The notes under the pieces are model-generated. The model had not been told where the DNA came from, did no database searches, and worked only from the letters and a program-made list of their open reading frames with translations. Below, one piece after another: positions 39,787 through 51,198 of a DNA stretch of 64,000 nt. Each line of letters starts with the position of its first letter. Position 1 is the first letter of the stretch. The DNA lies in contig JAIWND010000022.1 in NCBI GenBank assembly GCA_025330725.1, positions 248,001 to 312,000 on the forward strand. Direction: 5' to 3'. The stretch comes from Chlamydoabsidia padenii (taxonomy: Eukaryota; Mucoromycota; Mucoromycetes; Mucorales; Cunninghamellaceae). Both the position numbers and the translations under genes were made by a program.

Positions 39787-39842
<56 letters not shown>

Positions 39843-39999
39843 ATGGGACCGATATTATCCGTACATATACATTCATTTATTATCATTTTTTTAAAAAAAA
39901 AAACCATGTGAGAATAAGAATTAGGATTGGGGGTGGGGGAATAAACAAATAAAGATTAAACTAGACTAGACCATTGAGAAGGATTTCTTCGGAAGAGAC
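39221..39999. other. convergent 3' region of SPB1 and ATG7
   Basis: No gene is supported. AATAAA lies near 39356 and several T tracts are present. The most prominent feature is the A run at 39791-39841. ORFs across this stretch are Lys/Phe homopolymer artefacts. Confidence 0.5.
39791..39841 (+). repeat. 51-nt poly-A tract
   Basis: Uninterrupted A run in the intergenic space between SPB1 and ATG7. No flanking coding sequence or target duplication suggests a retroposed copy, so it is most simply a homopolymer expansion. Confidence 0.85.
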
Positions 40000-42692
40000 T
40001 TAAAAGTCATCGTTGTTGTCATCGTCTTGTAACCAGTCTTGATCCATTAGGGCTTCGCTTTGTCTTTTCATTTCATCCAGTCCAGTGATTTGTTCCAATA
40101 CAAGAGAATCATCCGTCACCTTCTTGATAAACCCCGATGGATCCGCATTATAAGCATCCAACACCTTTTGATACAAAAGAAGTGGTGAGTAAATAATGCA
40201 TATAAGATATATATGTTATTACCTTTTTTGAACATGCCGTGCAGTTTTCATACCCTTGTCCTACAATCATCATATTGTTGAATTGGGCCAAGAAGCCTCG
40301 AATTTGATGAGGTACCAAACCCAGCATACTACCACCATTCGTTGTTGTTGAGGTATCAGCTTGAGCATAAATCCTATATTGTATGTATTTTAAGAGAGAG
40401 ACGGTTAATTGTATAAATTAAGAAGAATCACCTTTTTCATTATATAATGGATTTATCCGTTCTTACCCGTCCTTGTGTTGCAATAATGATACCATCAATT
40501 CCACAGCTAATGCGGCCGCGATAGCAGATAGACCTGGTCTTGTTACGGTGCATTGTTGATCCAGGGTACGATCCGTTAGTGACTATCACCACCACAAAAG
40601 AAAAAAAAAAGTGTGAGTACGCTAGATCCCCGTCCTTTTTTTTTTCCACACTAAAACTTACATCAGTTGGTGCTACAATGTCATTACAGAAATAACAACC
40701 CAAGGGGCTAGTGGTAGGACCATGTCGCATCACCAAATAAGTATCAAACCCAAGAGCAGCATTGATCACCCATTTGTTCATAGTCGCACCCAAGAGAGTA
40801 GGTAGCCACCGACTTTCCCGACTATCCGTCAATAAAAAGATCACATCATGCGATCCAATCAGTTCCGTCAATTGTTGCAAATCATCTTCAAAGGTTGTTG
40901 TTGTGGTAACAGGATGACCGGGCATAGGAATGGATAGATTGTAGCCTTTCGTTGTCATAGTGGGTAGGATGTCTAATAGATGTTTCGCCGCCGTTTCTGC
41001 TTTTGATGATCCACCATTTAAACAATCATCAAAACAATAGAGGGGTTGTCGTACTGGATTAGAGAAGGAGACCCGGCCATTGTCTATAAAGGTAATATGT
41101 CGTACACCCCATCCCTATCATAAGCATGAAAAAAAAAAGGATGTCAAACTTTTTTCAGTTCCCCTCCCCCAAATATACATGTGATTCAAAGATAGTGTAT
41201 TTTTGGTTACTTACTAATAAAGATCGAGCTACATAACAACCAAGAGTTCCAGCACCAAGTAGTAAACATTTCGTCTTTCTGATTTTATCCAAGTCCAAAC
41301 TAGGCATTACACGCCATCGCATCAACTTCAAGTTCAAATCCACCGAGGTATCAGCTAATCTATATAAACAAATAAATAAATAAATAAATAAAGGTTAATA
41401 TTTATACAATAATCATATGTAATGCAATATACTTTTTCTTTTTGATTACCTAGTTGGATCCATAAGTGGTCCCAGGTCTGCCATCCTAGGTCCTAGTTTA
41501 CCTTGCACGTTTCTTTCCCACCCCACCGATTTCACTAGATTCCCAATAATAACGTTAATCATAAAAGTTTGAATCACCTCTTTTCTTTGACTTTTTATAC
41601 ATACATACCATTGATCCCATCTTGTTGTAAAAATATTGCATCCAAAGGTAGTTCAGTATCGATAACAATAGAATCCATGGCATCCAATTGATTAGGTGAT
41701 TCTCGGTAACACACAATCCTAAACGAGCGAGATTTCAAATGATGATGCGCCCATGCCAACAGATTTCGTAATGGCCAACCAGGAATCAACGTGGAAGATG
41801 GATCTGTGAATCCCAAGGTGATGATAGATCTAGTTAGTGTAGTAGCAGATTTGGATAAGGGTAGGACTTGAAGATTGGATTCATCATTATTAGATTGGAT
41901 GATAAAAAAGCCCGGTTGATTAGTTTCATGGTATGATTTGGCCAAAGAGGTTATCTATATATATTGATAAGAATTAGCAAGTTCCTATCATTCCCTTCCC
42001 TCCCCACCCCCAATCCTTTCATCTTACCTGTTTTGTCGTATATACTTGATGGATAGGGTGATTGGATTTCAATGACCATGGTTTTGTTGGTATAATGGCA
42101 GGGAAGGCAAACCAATAATAAAACTTGTATTTTTTCAAATCCGCAAACGTAAGCATCAGGAATCGGGTCAGCTTGTTAGAGTCGCCTGATTGAATGGATT
42201 GCCATATCTATCGTTATAGTAAAAAGTGGTCTGGTTTATAAATATATATGAGTAATATCCATATCTTACCTCGTTTGCTGTTTCTTGAAAGAGTTGATTC
42301 TTGTCCATGGATTGGAATTGTTCAAAGGTATTGGTGTTAATTAAAATACCTGTTGATACTGAGGAGAAGGAAGGCCTACGTAAAGTAGTAATTAGGAAAA
42401 ATTAGTCACTTGTTGTTTTTTCTTTTTCTTTTTTTCTTCATTACCTTATTACATTTTGTTCTAAAGCTTGCCCAGGAATGCATAATTGAGGGGGCAAAAC
42501 AGTGTTGGTTGAATTAGTCCCTAATGTGTAGTAACCTTGGAGGGTCTGGGCCTGTTGTGAGAGTTGAATGATATCAAGTTTTTTATCCACTAAAGCATGC
42601 CAAAAGCTAGCATCAATAGCCGACTGGAATGGGGTAAATTGTAACAGGGTATTCGGGGAGTTAATAGTAGTAGATGTATTTGTGTTATTCAT
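40000..42692 (-). CDS. ATG7: Atg7, E1-like activating enzyme of autophagy
   Basis: E1-like enzyme that activates Atg12 and Atg8 in the cytosol. Ten exons (42445-42692, 42270-42375, 42028-42207, 41609-41954, 41450-41534, 41215-41359, 40662-41114, 40467-40582, 40223-40373, 40000-40164) join to 664 aa. The N-terminal Atg7 domain carries [20 protein letters not shown] and [17 protein letters not shown]. The nucleotide fold is [20 protein letters not shown] followed by [18 protein letters not shown]. The catalytic cysteine is in [10 protein letters not shown], then [19 protein letters not shown]. The C-terminus has [18 protein letters not shown] and an acidic tail. It is divergent from the CreA-like gene. 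Confidence 0.95.
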
Positions 42693-43578
42693 ATGATAAA
42701 AAAAAAAAGGTGTGTGTGGAGAGAAGAAAGAGACGGCCCCTTCTGCCACAAAATTCCCCCTCAATCCCCCAGAATTACTAATTTCAAACGCCGACTGTGA
42801 GTGTCTTTTACTTATCGTGCATCAACATCACTCCCCCCCCCAATGCTTTGAAACTTGATGAAATCAACAACCATCAGCATGTTTTTTTCCCAACCACCTT
42901 AATTCATTGTTTATATCATTAAAAAAGGGAGGGACAAGAAAAAGTGTCTACTTTCACATGCGCGGTAAATAAATGCAATGTATCTTTATCGACAATCAGT
43001 GATATGTATATATATATATATATATTAGTATCGGAAGCTTACTTTACAAGATGACAGATATCAAACAATTCCAAAGGAAAAGCACAGACATACCATGTGA
43101 TTCCTTGAGTGGATGTGTATCAAGACGACTCCGTGGCGTGATGGGCGGGATTTGAATTATCTTGATTCAGCATTATAAATCGAGAAAGTAAAAAAAAGGG
43201 GCCACTTTTTTTTTAGCTCAGAGAAAAACATGGGTTGATAAAAGGAGAACATCCCCCCAAAAAAGTTTCCTGCATGAGCGGAGTTTTGATCTGTCGGATT
43301 GATTACCCCACACACTTGCAAAAAAAGCTTTCAAATGATTCGACGAACCCAATAAAAACGTGCGAAAGAACAATTGAGGGGGGTGGGCGGATAAGAAAAA
43401 AAAAATTCTTTTAACATTATGAGCTCCATTGCTATCATAATCCGAATCTCCTACTTTCCTTTTTTATTGAGATGTGCTAAAACAAACTGACCCCCAACTT
43501 TTTTGATATATATAAGAGTACTTTTTTTTTTCTTTTTCTTCATCTCTTTCATTTCTCTTTTTCATTTCTCTCTCCACC
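42693..43578. promoter_or_regulatory. 886-bp bidirectional promoter region, ATG7 / CreA-like gene
   Basis: No ORF is supported. CGGGATTTGAAT (exact 12-mer, 43146-43157) lies in the middle. A diverged copy (TTTCAAACGCCG, about 42782-42793) lies about 90 nt upstream of the ATG7 start. A TA repeat is at about 43005-43024. A TATA-like ATATATAAG at about 43506 precedes the CT-rich leader of the zinc-finger gene. Confidence 0.55.
43146..43157 (-). promoter_or_regulatory. recurrent 12-mer ATTCAAATCCCG
   Basis: Exact match in the ATG7/CreA-like divergent promoter. Confidence 0.6.
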
Positions 43579-44295
43579 ATGGATTATCAAGCCGCTTCTA
43601 GTTTACTCTCATTATCTACACCTGTTCTGGCACCTCAACAAAAAAGAGCCATCTCAGCCATTGACAAGACCAGTGTACCAAGACCCTACAAGTGTCCCAT
43701 GTGCCCAAAGTCATTCTATCGGTTGGAACATCAAACTCGGCACATCCGAACTCATACGGGCGAAAAACCTCATCAATGTACCTTTGCGGGATGTGAAAAA
43801 CGATTTTCACGCTCCGATGAACTCACCCGACACATTCGAATCCATACCTCTCCTAGTAAAAAGCGTGATAGAAAGCAACAGCAACAACAACAACAACCTC
43901 TTTTACAACCTAAACGTATTCGTTTAACAACAAGTGAATCATCATCATCATCATCATCACCTAAATCAAGTCCACCCTCACCTGCTTTGTCGGCTGCCAG
44001 TGTAGAGTCGGATGTTGAATTTTTATTCACCCCTGAAACTTCTCCCACCTTATCCCCCCGTCGTATCCTGACACCTGTTGGATCACCAAGACAGAAATCC
44101 TCACCCATGACCAAACTGGCTCCTTTGGAATGCAAGCAATATGAATTTCAGAATATGAAGAAATCATCATCATCTGAACCAAGTCTTCTCGAACTCTTTG
44201 ATCGTCCTCCTCAAGCTCGGGTATTACCTCCTATCCATCACTCTACCAGTCAACCTTCCTTTGCTTTACCCTCCATTCATTCCATCCTTCAATAG
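43579..44295 (+). CDS. CreA/Mig1-like C2H2 carbon-repressor homologue
   Basis: Single-exon gene of 238 aa. Two zinc fingers at about residues 36-90 match the CreA/Mig1 class nearly residue for residue: [30 protein letters not shown], then the [19 protein letters not shown] finger. A Gln run, a Ser-rich block and SPP motifs follow. The [11 protein letters not shown] finger predicts binding to GC-box-like sites (SYGGRG) as in carbon catabolite repression. It is shorter than typical ascomycete CreA. Its role in glucose repression is inference. Confidence 0.88.
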   Translation: MDYQAASSLLSLSTPVLAPQQKRAISAIDKTSVPRPYKCPMCPKSFYRLEHQTRHIRTHTGEKPHQCTFAGCEKRFSRSDELTRHIRIHTSPSKKRDRKQQQQQQQPLLQPKRIRLTTSESSSSSSSPKSSPPSPALSAASVESDVEFLFTPETSPTLSPRRILTPVGSPRQKSSPMTKLAPLECKQYEFQNMKKSSSSEPSLLELFDRPPQARVLPPIHHSTSQPSFALPSIHSILQ

Positions 44296-44335
44296 TTTCT
44301 TATCCTACTTCTTTTGTATAGTTCTCTTTATATAG

Positions 44336-44373
44336 CATTCATTCATTCATTCATTCATTCATTCATTCATTCA
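44336..44373 (+). repeat. CATT/ATTC tetranucleotide microsatellite
   Basis: About nine tandem copies of ATTC lie just downstream of the CreA-like gene. Confidence 0.8.
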
Positions 44374-44964
44374 TTTTTTAATATCATTACTGTATAGATC
44401 CCTTTTACTCTTTATTTTTAATCCACTCCCCTCTCACTTTCCTTTTTCATTCATATGCTTATTTATATTGAAAATAAAAAAAGTGTATATAAATCATAAA
44501 TTTCATTTACTTGATGGATCCCGCCTTCTCCCGTCTCCACCCCCCACCCCGCATATGTCCTCCCCAATTCTATCAGCGGATATTCAATTTTATCGACCCT
44601 GCTTATCAAAAAGTTTTTTTCTCGCTGATGTTGATTACGATTAAGCTAAAATTGGTGTGGAGCAGAGATTGTATCATCTCCACTTTGTCTTGCTTTCCCA
44701 AAAGAAATTTCTATGCAGGCTTTAGTAAAGACAATCTTCCATATCTCCAGTTAAAAAGGATGAAGCATCGTTTTGTTGCCAGTTTGGGACTCATATCATT
44801 GAGACTCTTGTGATAAGGACCTTTCTGGTTTCTTCGGTATCTCCTGATTTGGTGATTGGGGATCGAGCAAGCTCTTTGTTTCTTGGCGGCGGCATATGAA
44901 AAAAATAATTGTGAAACCCCGACAGATCTGGCAGGAACCCAGGTGGGTTGACCAGGAAATCGCA

Positions 44965-44976
44965 TTTCAAATCCCG
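44965..44976 (+). promoter_or_regulatory. recurrent 12-mer TTTCAAATCCCG
   Basis: Exact match, 81 nt before the STS1 start codon. Confidence 0.65.
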
Positions 44977-45057
44977 ATGTGCTAATCATGGTTTCTTAAA
45001 AAAAAAAAAGTCTTGCCTCAGTGTCTCTCTCTCTTTACATTGTGAATATCACACAAC

Positions 45058-46109
45058 ATGATGGATTCAATAGAAAAAGGTAAACTATTGAGAAAAGAGC
45101 ATTACACTGATACTAACATTTTGTATGTACTGATTTGAGTAGGACGGAAACGACGATACTCAGAAGACGAAGAAATGGACGAGGCATCAACAGATCAACT
45201 TTTCGTGGCAAAGAATCAACAACCGCAGCAATCTTATCAGCATACTCAATACGACTGGAAGCGTAACAAAACTGGACTAGCCAAGAAAACAAAACTAGAA
45301 CGCAAACTAGGCAAGTTTTTCAGAACATATATTCTTACGGTGGACTAATGTTTAATTTGATGATCTATAGGTATGATGGATAAAGAAAAGCTACTACAAG
45401 TCCTTGCCTCCTTGATGGATAAACAACCCGAACTTAAACACGATATCATGACTTATATTCCAGCACCTACCATTCCCTCTGCTTTGGCGGTTTTAACCGA
45501 TTTGGAAAATAAGTTGCATGCCAGTTTTCCATACAACAAAAATGGGCCTCAACGTGATCAGTATACGTTCTCTCGTGTACGAGAATCACTTTTGGAACTG
45601 ATCGTAAGTATTAAAAAAAAAAAAGAGGTGGGTATCGAATTGTCTACTAACACATTACTTGTCACCTTTTTTTTTTTTCCTTTCAAAAGGATGCCATCAC
45701 TCAATACAGTCATTACTTTGTATCTGGTAACGTATTCCCCACCACCACGTTTACTTATTTAGATCAAGTCACCTACTTTGTACATCGACTGCCTGTATGG
45801 GATATGGATCAACACAATCAACATCGATTGGATTTATATAAAGACATGGCCTTGTTTTGGAAACAGGCGATTCAAACCGCTTCAGCTCAATCCTCACCCA
45901 TCATTTCGACATTCAATGCGGATACTATTAATTTATGGGCAACACACTTGGCTCACCATAACACTTTGGCTAATGGAATGCTAGGAGATGTGATTCTTGA
46001 ATTCAATCAATGCTTCTTGTCTACCTCGATTCCTCCACCTGCTTGTCATTCTTCACCTTCTTCGCCTGCTTGGATTCCCTCTCCTATTATTGGTTATACT
46101 GATCTTTGA
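45058..46109 (+). CDS. STS1: STS1/Cut8 nuclear proteasome tethering factor
   Basis: Anchors 26S proteasomes in the nucleus. Four exons (45058-45079, 45143-45310, 45371-45603, 45690-46109) give 280 aa. The basic N-terminus GRKRRYSEDEE suggests an NLS. The Cut8 core is DKEKLLQVLASLMDKQPELK with DIMTYIPAPTI, then NKLHASFPYN and RVRESLLELIDAITQYSHYF. The second intron uses a GC donor (G|GCAAGT at 45311) and a normal TAG acceptor at 45370. Reading through it meets a stop codon, so it must be removed. An exact promoter 12-mer lies 81 nt upstream. Confidence 0.87.
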
Positions 46110-46266
46110 ATAAATCGATCCGGTCAGCTTCATTCATCCACCCTATATATATCATTTACATATCATTTATTACACGCATTACTACATCACAATAAAATAA
46201 GACTTATTCCAATTTACTTGATTTTATCTTCTCAAGTCTGGTTTGATCCATTTAACAATGTCAGGA

Positions 46267-46278
46267 TTTCAAATCCCG
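46267..46278 (+). promoter_or_regulatory. recurrent 12-mer TTTCAAATCCCG
   Basis: Exact match, 88 nt before the CHL4-like start codon. Confidence 0.65.
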
Positions 46279-46366
46279 CTCTGTTATAAGTAACTTTTTT
46301 GTTGTTGTTACTTTTTACCTCTTTGTCTTTTCCATTGTTATACCACTTCTTAAATCTTCTTTGATC

Positions 46367-48269
46367 ATGGAAAACTATACTAAAGAAGATCTCAAACGAA
46401 GACCGTGGAATGATTCACAAAGGATCAATTGGGCAGTACTCACTTTATCTGTTCTAAAACACATTATACAATCTTGGCTGGATTCACCAATACTACGACC
46501 TGAAGATCCTAATGTTACCTGGGCCAATTATGAGGGTCTGTCAGTGTCCAAAATTAAGCAACGAATGATGGAAACTGACTGGGTAAGTTGTAAAATAAAG
46601 GGGAAGCAACAGGAGCTACATGTATACTAATCATTCTAACACTTGTTTTTTTTTTTTGTCTTGTTTTATGCTGGATAACTTTAGCCTGAAGGTCTGCTGT
46701 TGGTACAATACTCTGAACTGGAAGTACAAGGTAATAGGGAGGGGGAAAATCAGGAACAGGAACAGACTCACCTTATGGGAATTCACACTCATCTCTATTC
46801 ATTTTGGGTGATATACATAGGTCTCTTGAAATTAAAAAAAACACGCAACTGGAAAACATTGAAATTGATTGCTTCAGGTATAGTTTGATACAAGAAGGAA
46901 TGCTCCCCCTCTCTTTTTTTTTTAACTCATTCTCTCTCTCTCTCTCTTTATTTTTACCTTCATGTTATAGAAACTCGACCCTTGAACCTCTCCATAACTT
47001 TGACATCAGTACGGGAAAAACTACAAGATTACATGACCACGTATTGTAAATGTGTAAGTCCCACTGAACCTTCCCTCTTTTCCACTTTACTCACCAACTC
47101 TTTTCTTGGAAAACAATAAACTCTCAATAGCATGTTTATGGCTTCAAACCTGTGGATTCAAATACAACATGGTACCGTATCTTATTTATCGACAAAACCA
47201 AACACCAACCTGTACGCCCTATCCTCTTGGTCCATTACAAAGAAACCGAATTCTTTATCATGTCATGCCCACAAAAGAAATTGGAAGGCTATGTGGAACA
47301 AGGAGTGATAAACATCTTTGGTGCCGCCACTATCAAACAACAACTCTTAACAAGCACCAGTTTGGACACTCTGGGCAAATTGGTCACGAATCGCGCTTCG
47401 CTAGGTGTATTTGGTCAGTTTCGATACTTACAACGGGATCCTGCACTTAATCCTCTCAACTTTGGTCGATTAGCTGGGCCGAAATCTACCGAACAACCCA
47501 ACAACAATAATGACGATCAGCCAATTGAAGACACAAGCTATCATTACCCCAAATTCATCTATGTATCAACCAAAGAACAACAGCGACGTATTATACCCAT
47601 CCAGAAAGAAAAAATGGATCAACGTTACGACAATGTGGAACAGGTGTTTGGTAATTACCCTTTAGATGGTTTGGAATGTTTGGATTTAAAGGTAAAAGAA
47701 TGGACGGGAAGGAAGAGGCGATAATCTAACTTTTTTTTCCCCTATAGCTCCAACAATCGGTGGAACCAGTATTGTTAGATCATGGCATTCACATAGAAAT
47801 ACCAACAACAATTGCCCGACCTGCAAAAGCAATCGAACCTCTTAATCGACCTTCGAAAAAGGATGATCCCATCGATGCCTTCTTCCGCGACAACAACAAG
47901 GAATCGACTGCCAATGATGATGACGATGACATGCTCAACGAAAACGACAATAACAATGAAGAAGAAGAAGAAGAAGATGATGATGATGATGATGATGACA
48001 ACAATGATGACGACGACAATGGTGATGAAAAGGAGGATCCGTTTGAAAATGTTGGTGAATACAACCCGTATGCTTTCACGATTAATATAAAGTACGAAGG
48101 TGCGAATGTAATGGCTGGGCTCCGTGATTTAGCGTTGCATGGTTTTATGGATCCACCTTATCCCTCTTGGATGCAAGCATTGGTGGCGTCAGGGTCTTCT
48201 CAAGCTTACGTTACTGAAGATAATCTTTATTTAGATGTAGATACTTTACAAAAGAAATTGAAACAATAA
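46367..48269 (+). CDS. kinetochore protein of the CHL4/CENP-N/Mis15 family, probable
   Basis: Exons 46367-46582, 46685-46877, 46971-47053, 47131-47691 and 47748-48269 give 524 aa. A stop-free candidate intron at 46731-46820 (GTAATA...ACATAG, 90 nt) would reduce this to 494 aa. The N-terminus (INWAVLTLSVLKHIIQSWLD), an RNWKTLKLI segment and the WYRILF...PILLVHYKETEFFIMSC beta-region resemble Chl4/CENP-N. That family links the CCAN complex to centromeric nucleosomes. A long Asp/Glu run (about residues 400-430) precedes a conserved-looking C-terminus. The family call rests on pattern and predicted fold, so it is moderate. An exact 12-mer lies 88 nt upstream of the ATG. Confidence 0.62.
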
Positions 48270-49012
48270 AAATCTGTGCAATGTATTGCCTACAATGTCT
48301 TTTTTTTTGGGGGGTGGGATATGTGATGTTTGTGAAAAGTGATTAGATGGGTGGGGCACTGATGATACCTATTATCTTGTCGTGGTTAGAGTCTTGCGTG
48401 CTTGAAAATGGCTGAGTAACTGCAAAGCCTTGGTGAAAAGAAGTATAGTAAACTGTTGGCCTTAAATTTCAGACCAGCTTTCTTTATAATTTTCTAGGTA
48501 AATCCGTTGTGCTAGTGACAAACCATGCTTCAAAAAGTGACTGAAGTGATCGGGTGCCTGTGTCAACCAGGTGGCACCCATCTTCAAAATACCAAAAACA
48601 GATTCAAGTCCCGCTTGCTTAAAGCTTCTCGTAAATGTGTTCTTTATTCAGATTTGGAATCACCCGTTCAATTGACATACTTGACGAGAAACAATCAAAT
48701 CTTTAGATCCTTCAAATCAAGGAAATCGGGGATTGCAAATGCATGAAGCGGACTTTGGATATTTCAAATAGCGATTCCACTTTTTTAAATCAAAGGGTGT
48801 AAAGACCTCTTACAAAGACGAATTACATCCTGGTATGATTGGGACTAGTAACAGCTTTACCATTTTGTGTGCACAACTATGTACAAATAGCATCATTTTT
48901 TACTACAACCACCTACATGTCATCATTTTATTGATAAAAGGATAATCCCTAAAGATTACTACTAAAAAAAGGGGGTGTCAATTAAGATAAACTAATCTAA
49001 TCTAAACTAAAC
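48270..49012. other. convergent 3' region, no supported gene
   Basis: Lies between the 3' ends of the CHL4-like and alpha-tubulin genes. A short plus-strand frame (about 48525-48746) has no promoter, splice sites or recognisable motif and is left out. TTCAAGTCCCG at about 48602 is a weak match to the 12-mer. Confidence 0.45.
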
Positions 49013-50859
49013 CTAGTAATCTTCATTATCAATTTCAGAGTCACCAAGGGAGTCCGAGCCTACTTCTTCATAATCTTTTTCCAGAGCAGCCAAGTCTTCA
49101 CGAGCTTCTGAGAATTCACCTTCTTCCATACCTTCACCCACATACCAATGGACAAAGGCACGTTTAGCATACATCAAGTCGAATTTGTGATCCAGACGGT
49201 TCCAAGCTTCGGCGATGGCAGTGGTATTTGACAGCAGACAACTAAAAAAGAAAGAAAAAAGTTGAATGGGTTGAGATATATCATTTGGAGGTATACTTAC
49301 CACTAATAAAAGAAGGTATCCACAGCAGGAGAGTAGGAGATCTATTGTTAGTATTCAAAAAAAAAAAAAAAGTGGTCATGCCAAAACAAAACAACTTACC
49401 CTAGAAGATTAAAGATTAAACGGCGTGAGTTGGTTTGTCAGCATACAATGTCAAAAGGAAATAATCAATTACTTACGCTAATCATTCAAAGGCACCCACA
49501 GACATAAAAGAGAAGATGAGTAAAACCAGTACATATATATATATATATATATCAATCCCACGCACGCCTCTATTGTTTGATTACCTCTTTGGACCTTGGC
49601 AAGGTCGCCACCACTGACAGTAGTAGGAGCCTTGCAATTGATACCAACCTTGAAACCAGTAGGACACCTAAATAATAAGAACAATAAAAAGATTAGTATA
49701 TCAATATCCCGACGATCCGACCCTACTTACCAGTCCACAAATTGAATAGTACGCTTGGTCTTGATAGTCGAGATGGCCACGTTCGTATCCTTGGGCACGA
49801 CATCACCACGATACAACAAACAACAAGACATGTATTTACCATGACGAGGATCACACTTGACCATTTGATTATTAGGTTCAAAGCAAGCCGAGGTGATTTC
49901 CTGCACCGACAATTGTTCATGATACGCCTTGGCAGCCGAAATGATGGGAGCATAAGTGACCAAAGGGAAATGAATCCGAGGATAAGGCACCAAATTGGTT
50001 TGGAATTCATTCAGATCGACATTGAGTGAGCCATCAAAACGAAGAGAGGCAGTGATGGAAGAGACAACTTGAGCAATCAATCGGTTGAGGTTGGAGTAAG
50101 TAGGTCGTTCGATATCCAAGTTGCGACGACAGATATCGTAGATGGCTTCATTGTCGACCATGAATGATACATCAGAGTGCTCCAAAGTGGTATGAGTGGT
50201 CAAGATGGAATTGTAAGGTTCAACTACCGCCGTGGAGACTTGAGGAGCAGGGTAGACAGAGAATTCAAGCTTGGATTTCTTGCCATAGTCAACAGAGAGA
50301 CGTTCCAACAAGAGAGCACCAAACCCGGATCCAGTACCGCCACCAAAAGAATGGAAGACGAGGAAGCCTTGAAGACCAGTACAGTTATCGGCTAATTTGC
50401 GCACACGATCCAGGACGGAATCCACCAATTCTTTACCCACAGTGTAATGACCACGCGCATAATTGTTGGCAGCATCTTCCTTACCGGTAATAAGTTGCTC
50501 TATAAAAATAAAAGGGGTTACAGAGAAAAAGAGGGGGGGGTTAAAGGGTTAGTAAGGAGTCAAGTGTGTGAGTGAGAGGAGGGGATCTTACCAGGATGGA
50601 AGAGTTGACGATAAGCACCAGTTCGGACTTCATCAACAACAGTGGGTTCCAAATCCACCATGACAGTTCGAGGGACATGTTTACCAGCACTTGTTTCACT
50701 GAAGAAGGTATCAAAAGAGTTGTCGTCCTGTTTGATATCGTCGACACCACTTTGTTGACCGTCAGGTTGAATGCCGTGTTCCAAACAATAGAGTTCCCAA
50801 CAGGCGTTACCAATTTGCACACCAGCTTGACCGACGTGGATGGAGATGACTTCTCTCAT
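49013..50859 (-). CDS. TUB1: alpha-tubulin with three 1-2 nt microexons
   Basis: Microtubule subunit. Exons 50592-50859, 49731-50499 and 49585-49667 cover [20 protein letters not shown], the GTP loop GGGTGSG, and [17 protein letters not shown] to KVQR. The last exon, 49013-49241, starts (T)TGT CTG CTG ([13 protein letters not shown]) and ends with NEDY. Direct joining of 49585 to 49241 shifts the frame. Frame and the canonical 450-aa length are restored by microexons C (49477), G (49400) and TG (49301-49302). Each lies between a TAG acceptor and a GTAAGT donor. The junction becomes VQR-A-C-CLLSN, where relatives have VQR-A-V-C-x-LSN. See the finding. Confidence 0.95.
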
Positions 50860-51198
50860 TGTAGTAAGATATAAAAGATAAATAAAAGTAGGAGGTGGAA
50901 GGGGGTAGTGTAATTGTTCGATTCAAAAGTTAAGATAGAATAAAACAAAGAGAGAAGAAGATTAAAGTCAAGACCGCACATTTATTTCAATGAGAGCGGC
51001 GTTTCAAATTTATTTAAAGGAAGATTTTATAGTGGCTACAAATGGAATGGATGCAACTAGAAGAGGGGATATACACAACGTAGTAAAAAAAAAAAAAGAC
51101 AAGAGTCTATAAAAAGGGATGAGGGGGGAAGGTGAGGAAGGTTAAAAAAAAGGGGGTGGGCCAGGTTGTATAAAAAAAAAAAGGAGACAAATCGGCTC
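50860..51198. promoter_or_regulatory. alpha-tubulin promoter region
   Basis: Lies between the alpha-tubulin start and the 3' end of the homeobox gene. A diverged 12-mer (minus strand ATTTGAAACGCCG, about 50998-51010) is about 140 nt upstream of the start codon. No ORF is supported. Confidence 0.45.

Larger units (their letters stand above)
44296..45057. other. intergenic, no supported gene
   Basis: An ATTC microsatellite lies at about 44336-44373 in the 3' flank of the CreA-like gene, with AATAAA near 44473. TTTCAAATCCCG (exact, 44965-44976) lies 81 nt before the STS1 start codon. No coding frame is supported between them. Confidence 0.5.

Noticed and set aside
39681..39952. Two lysine-rich ORFs across the poly-A tract
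   Set aside because: Their length is created by the A51 run; no start context or homology.
44511..44813. 100-codon plus-strand ORF
   Set aside because: It starts at TTG, not ATG; it has no promoter or recognisable motif and lies in the STS1 upstream region.
49307..49341. Longer exon from the AATAG at about 49343-49347 in the alpha-tubulin gene
   Set aside because: It would bring an in-frame TAG when combined with the two upstream single-nucleotide exons, and its AG is only 5 nt from the TACTAAC branch site.
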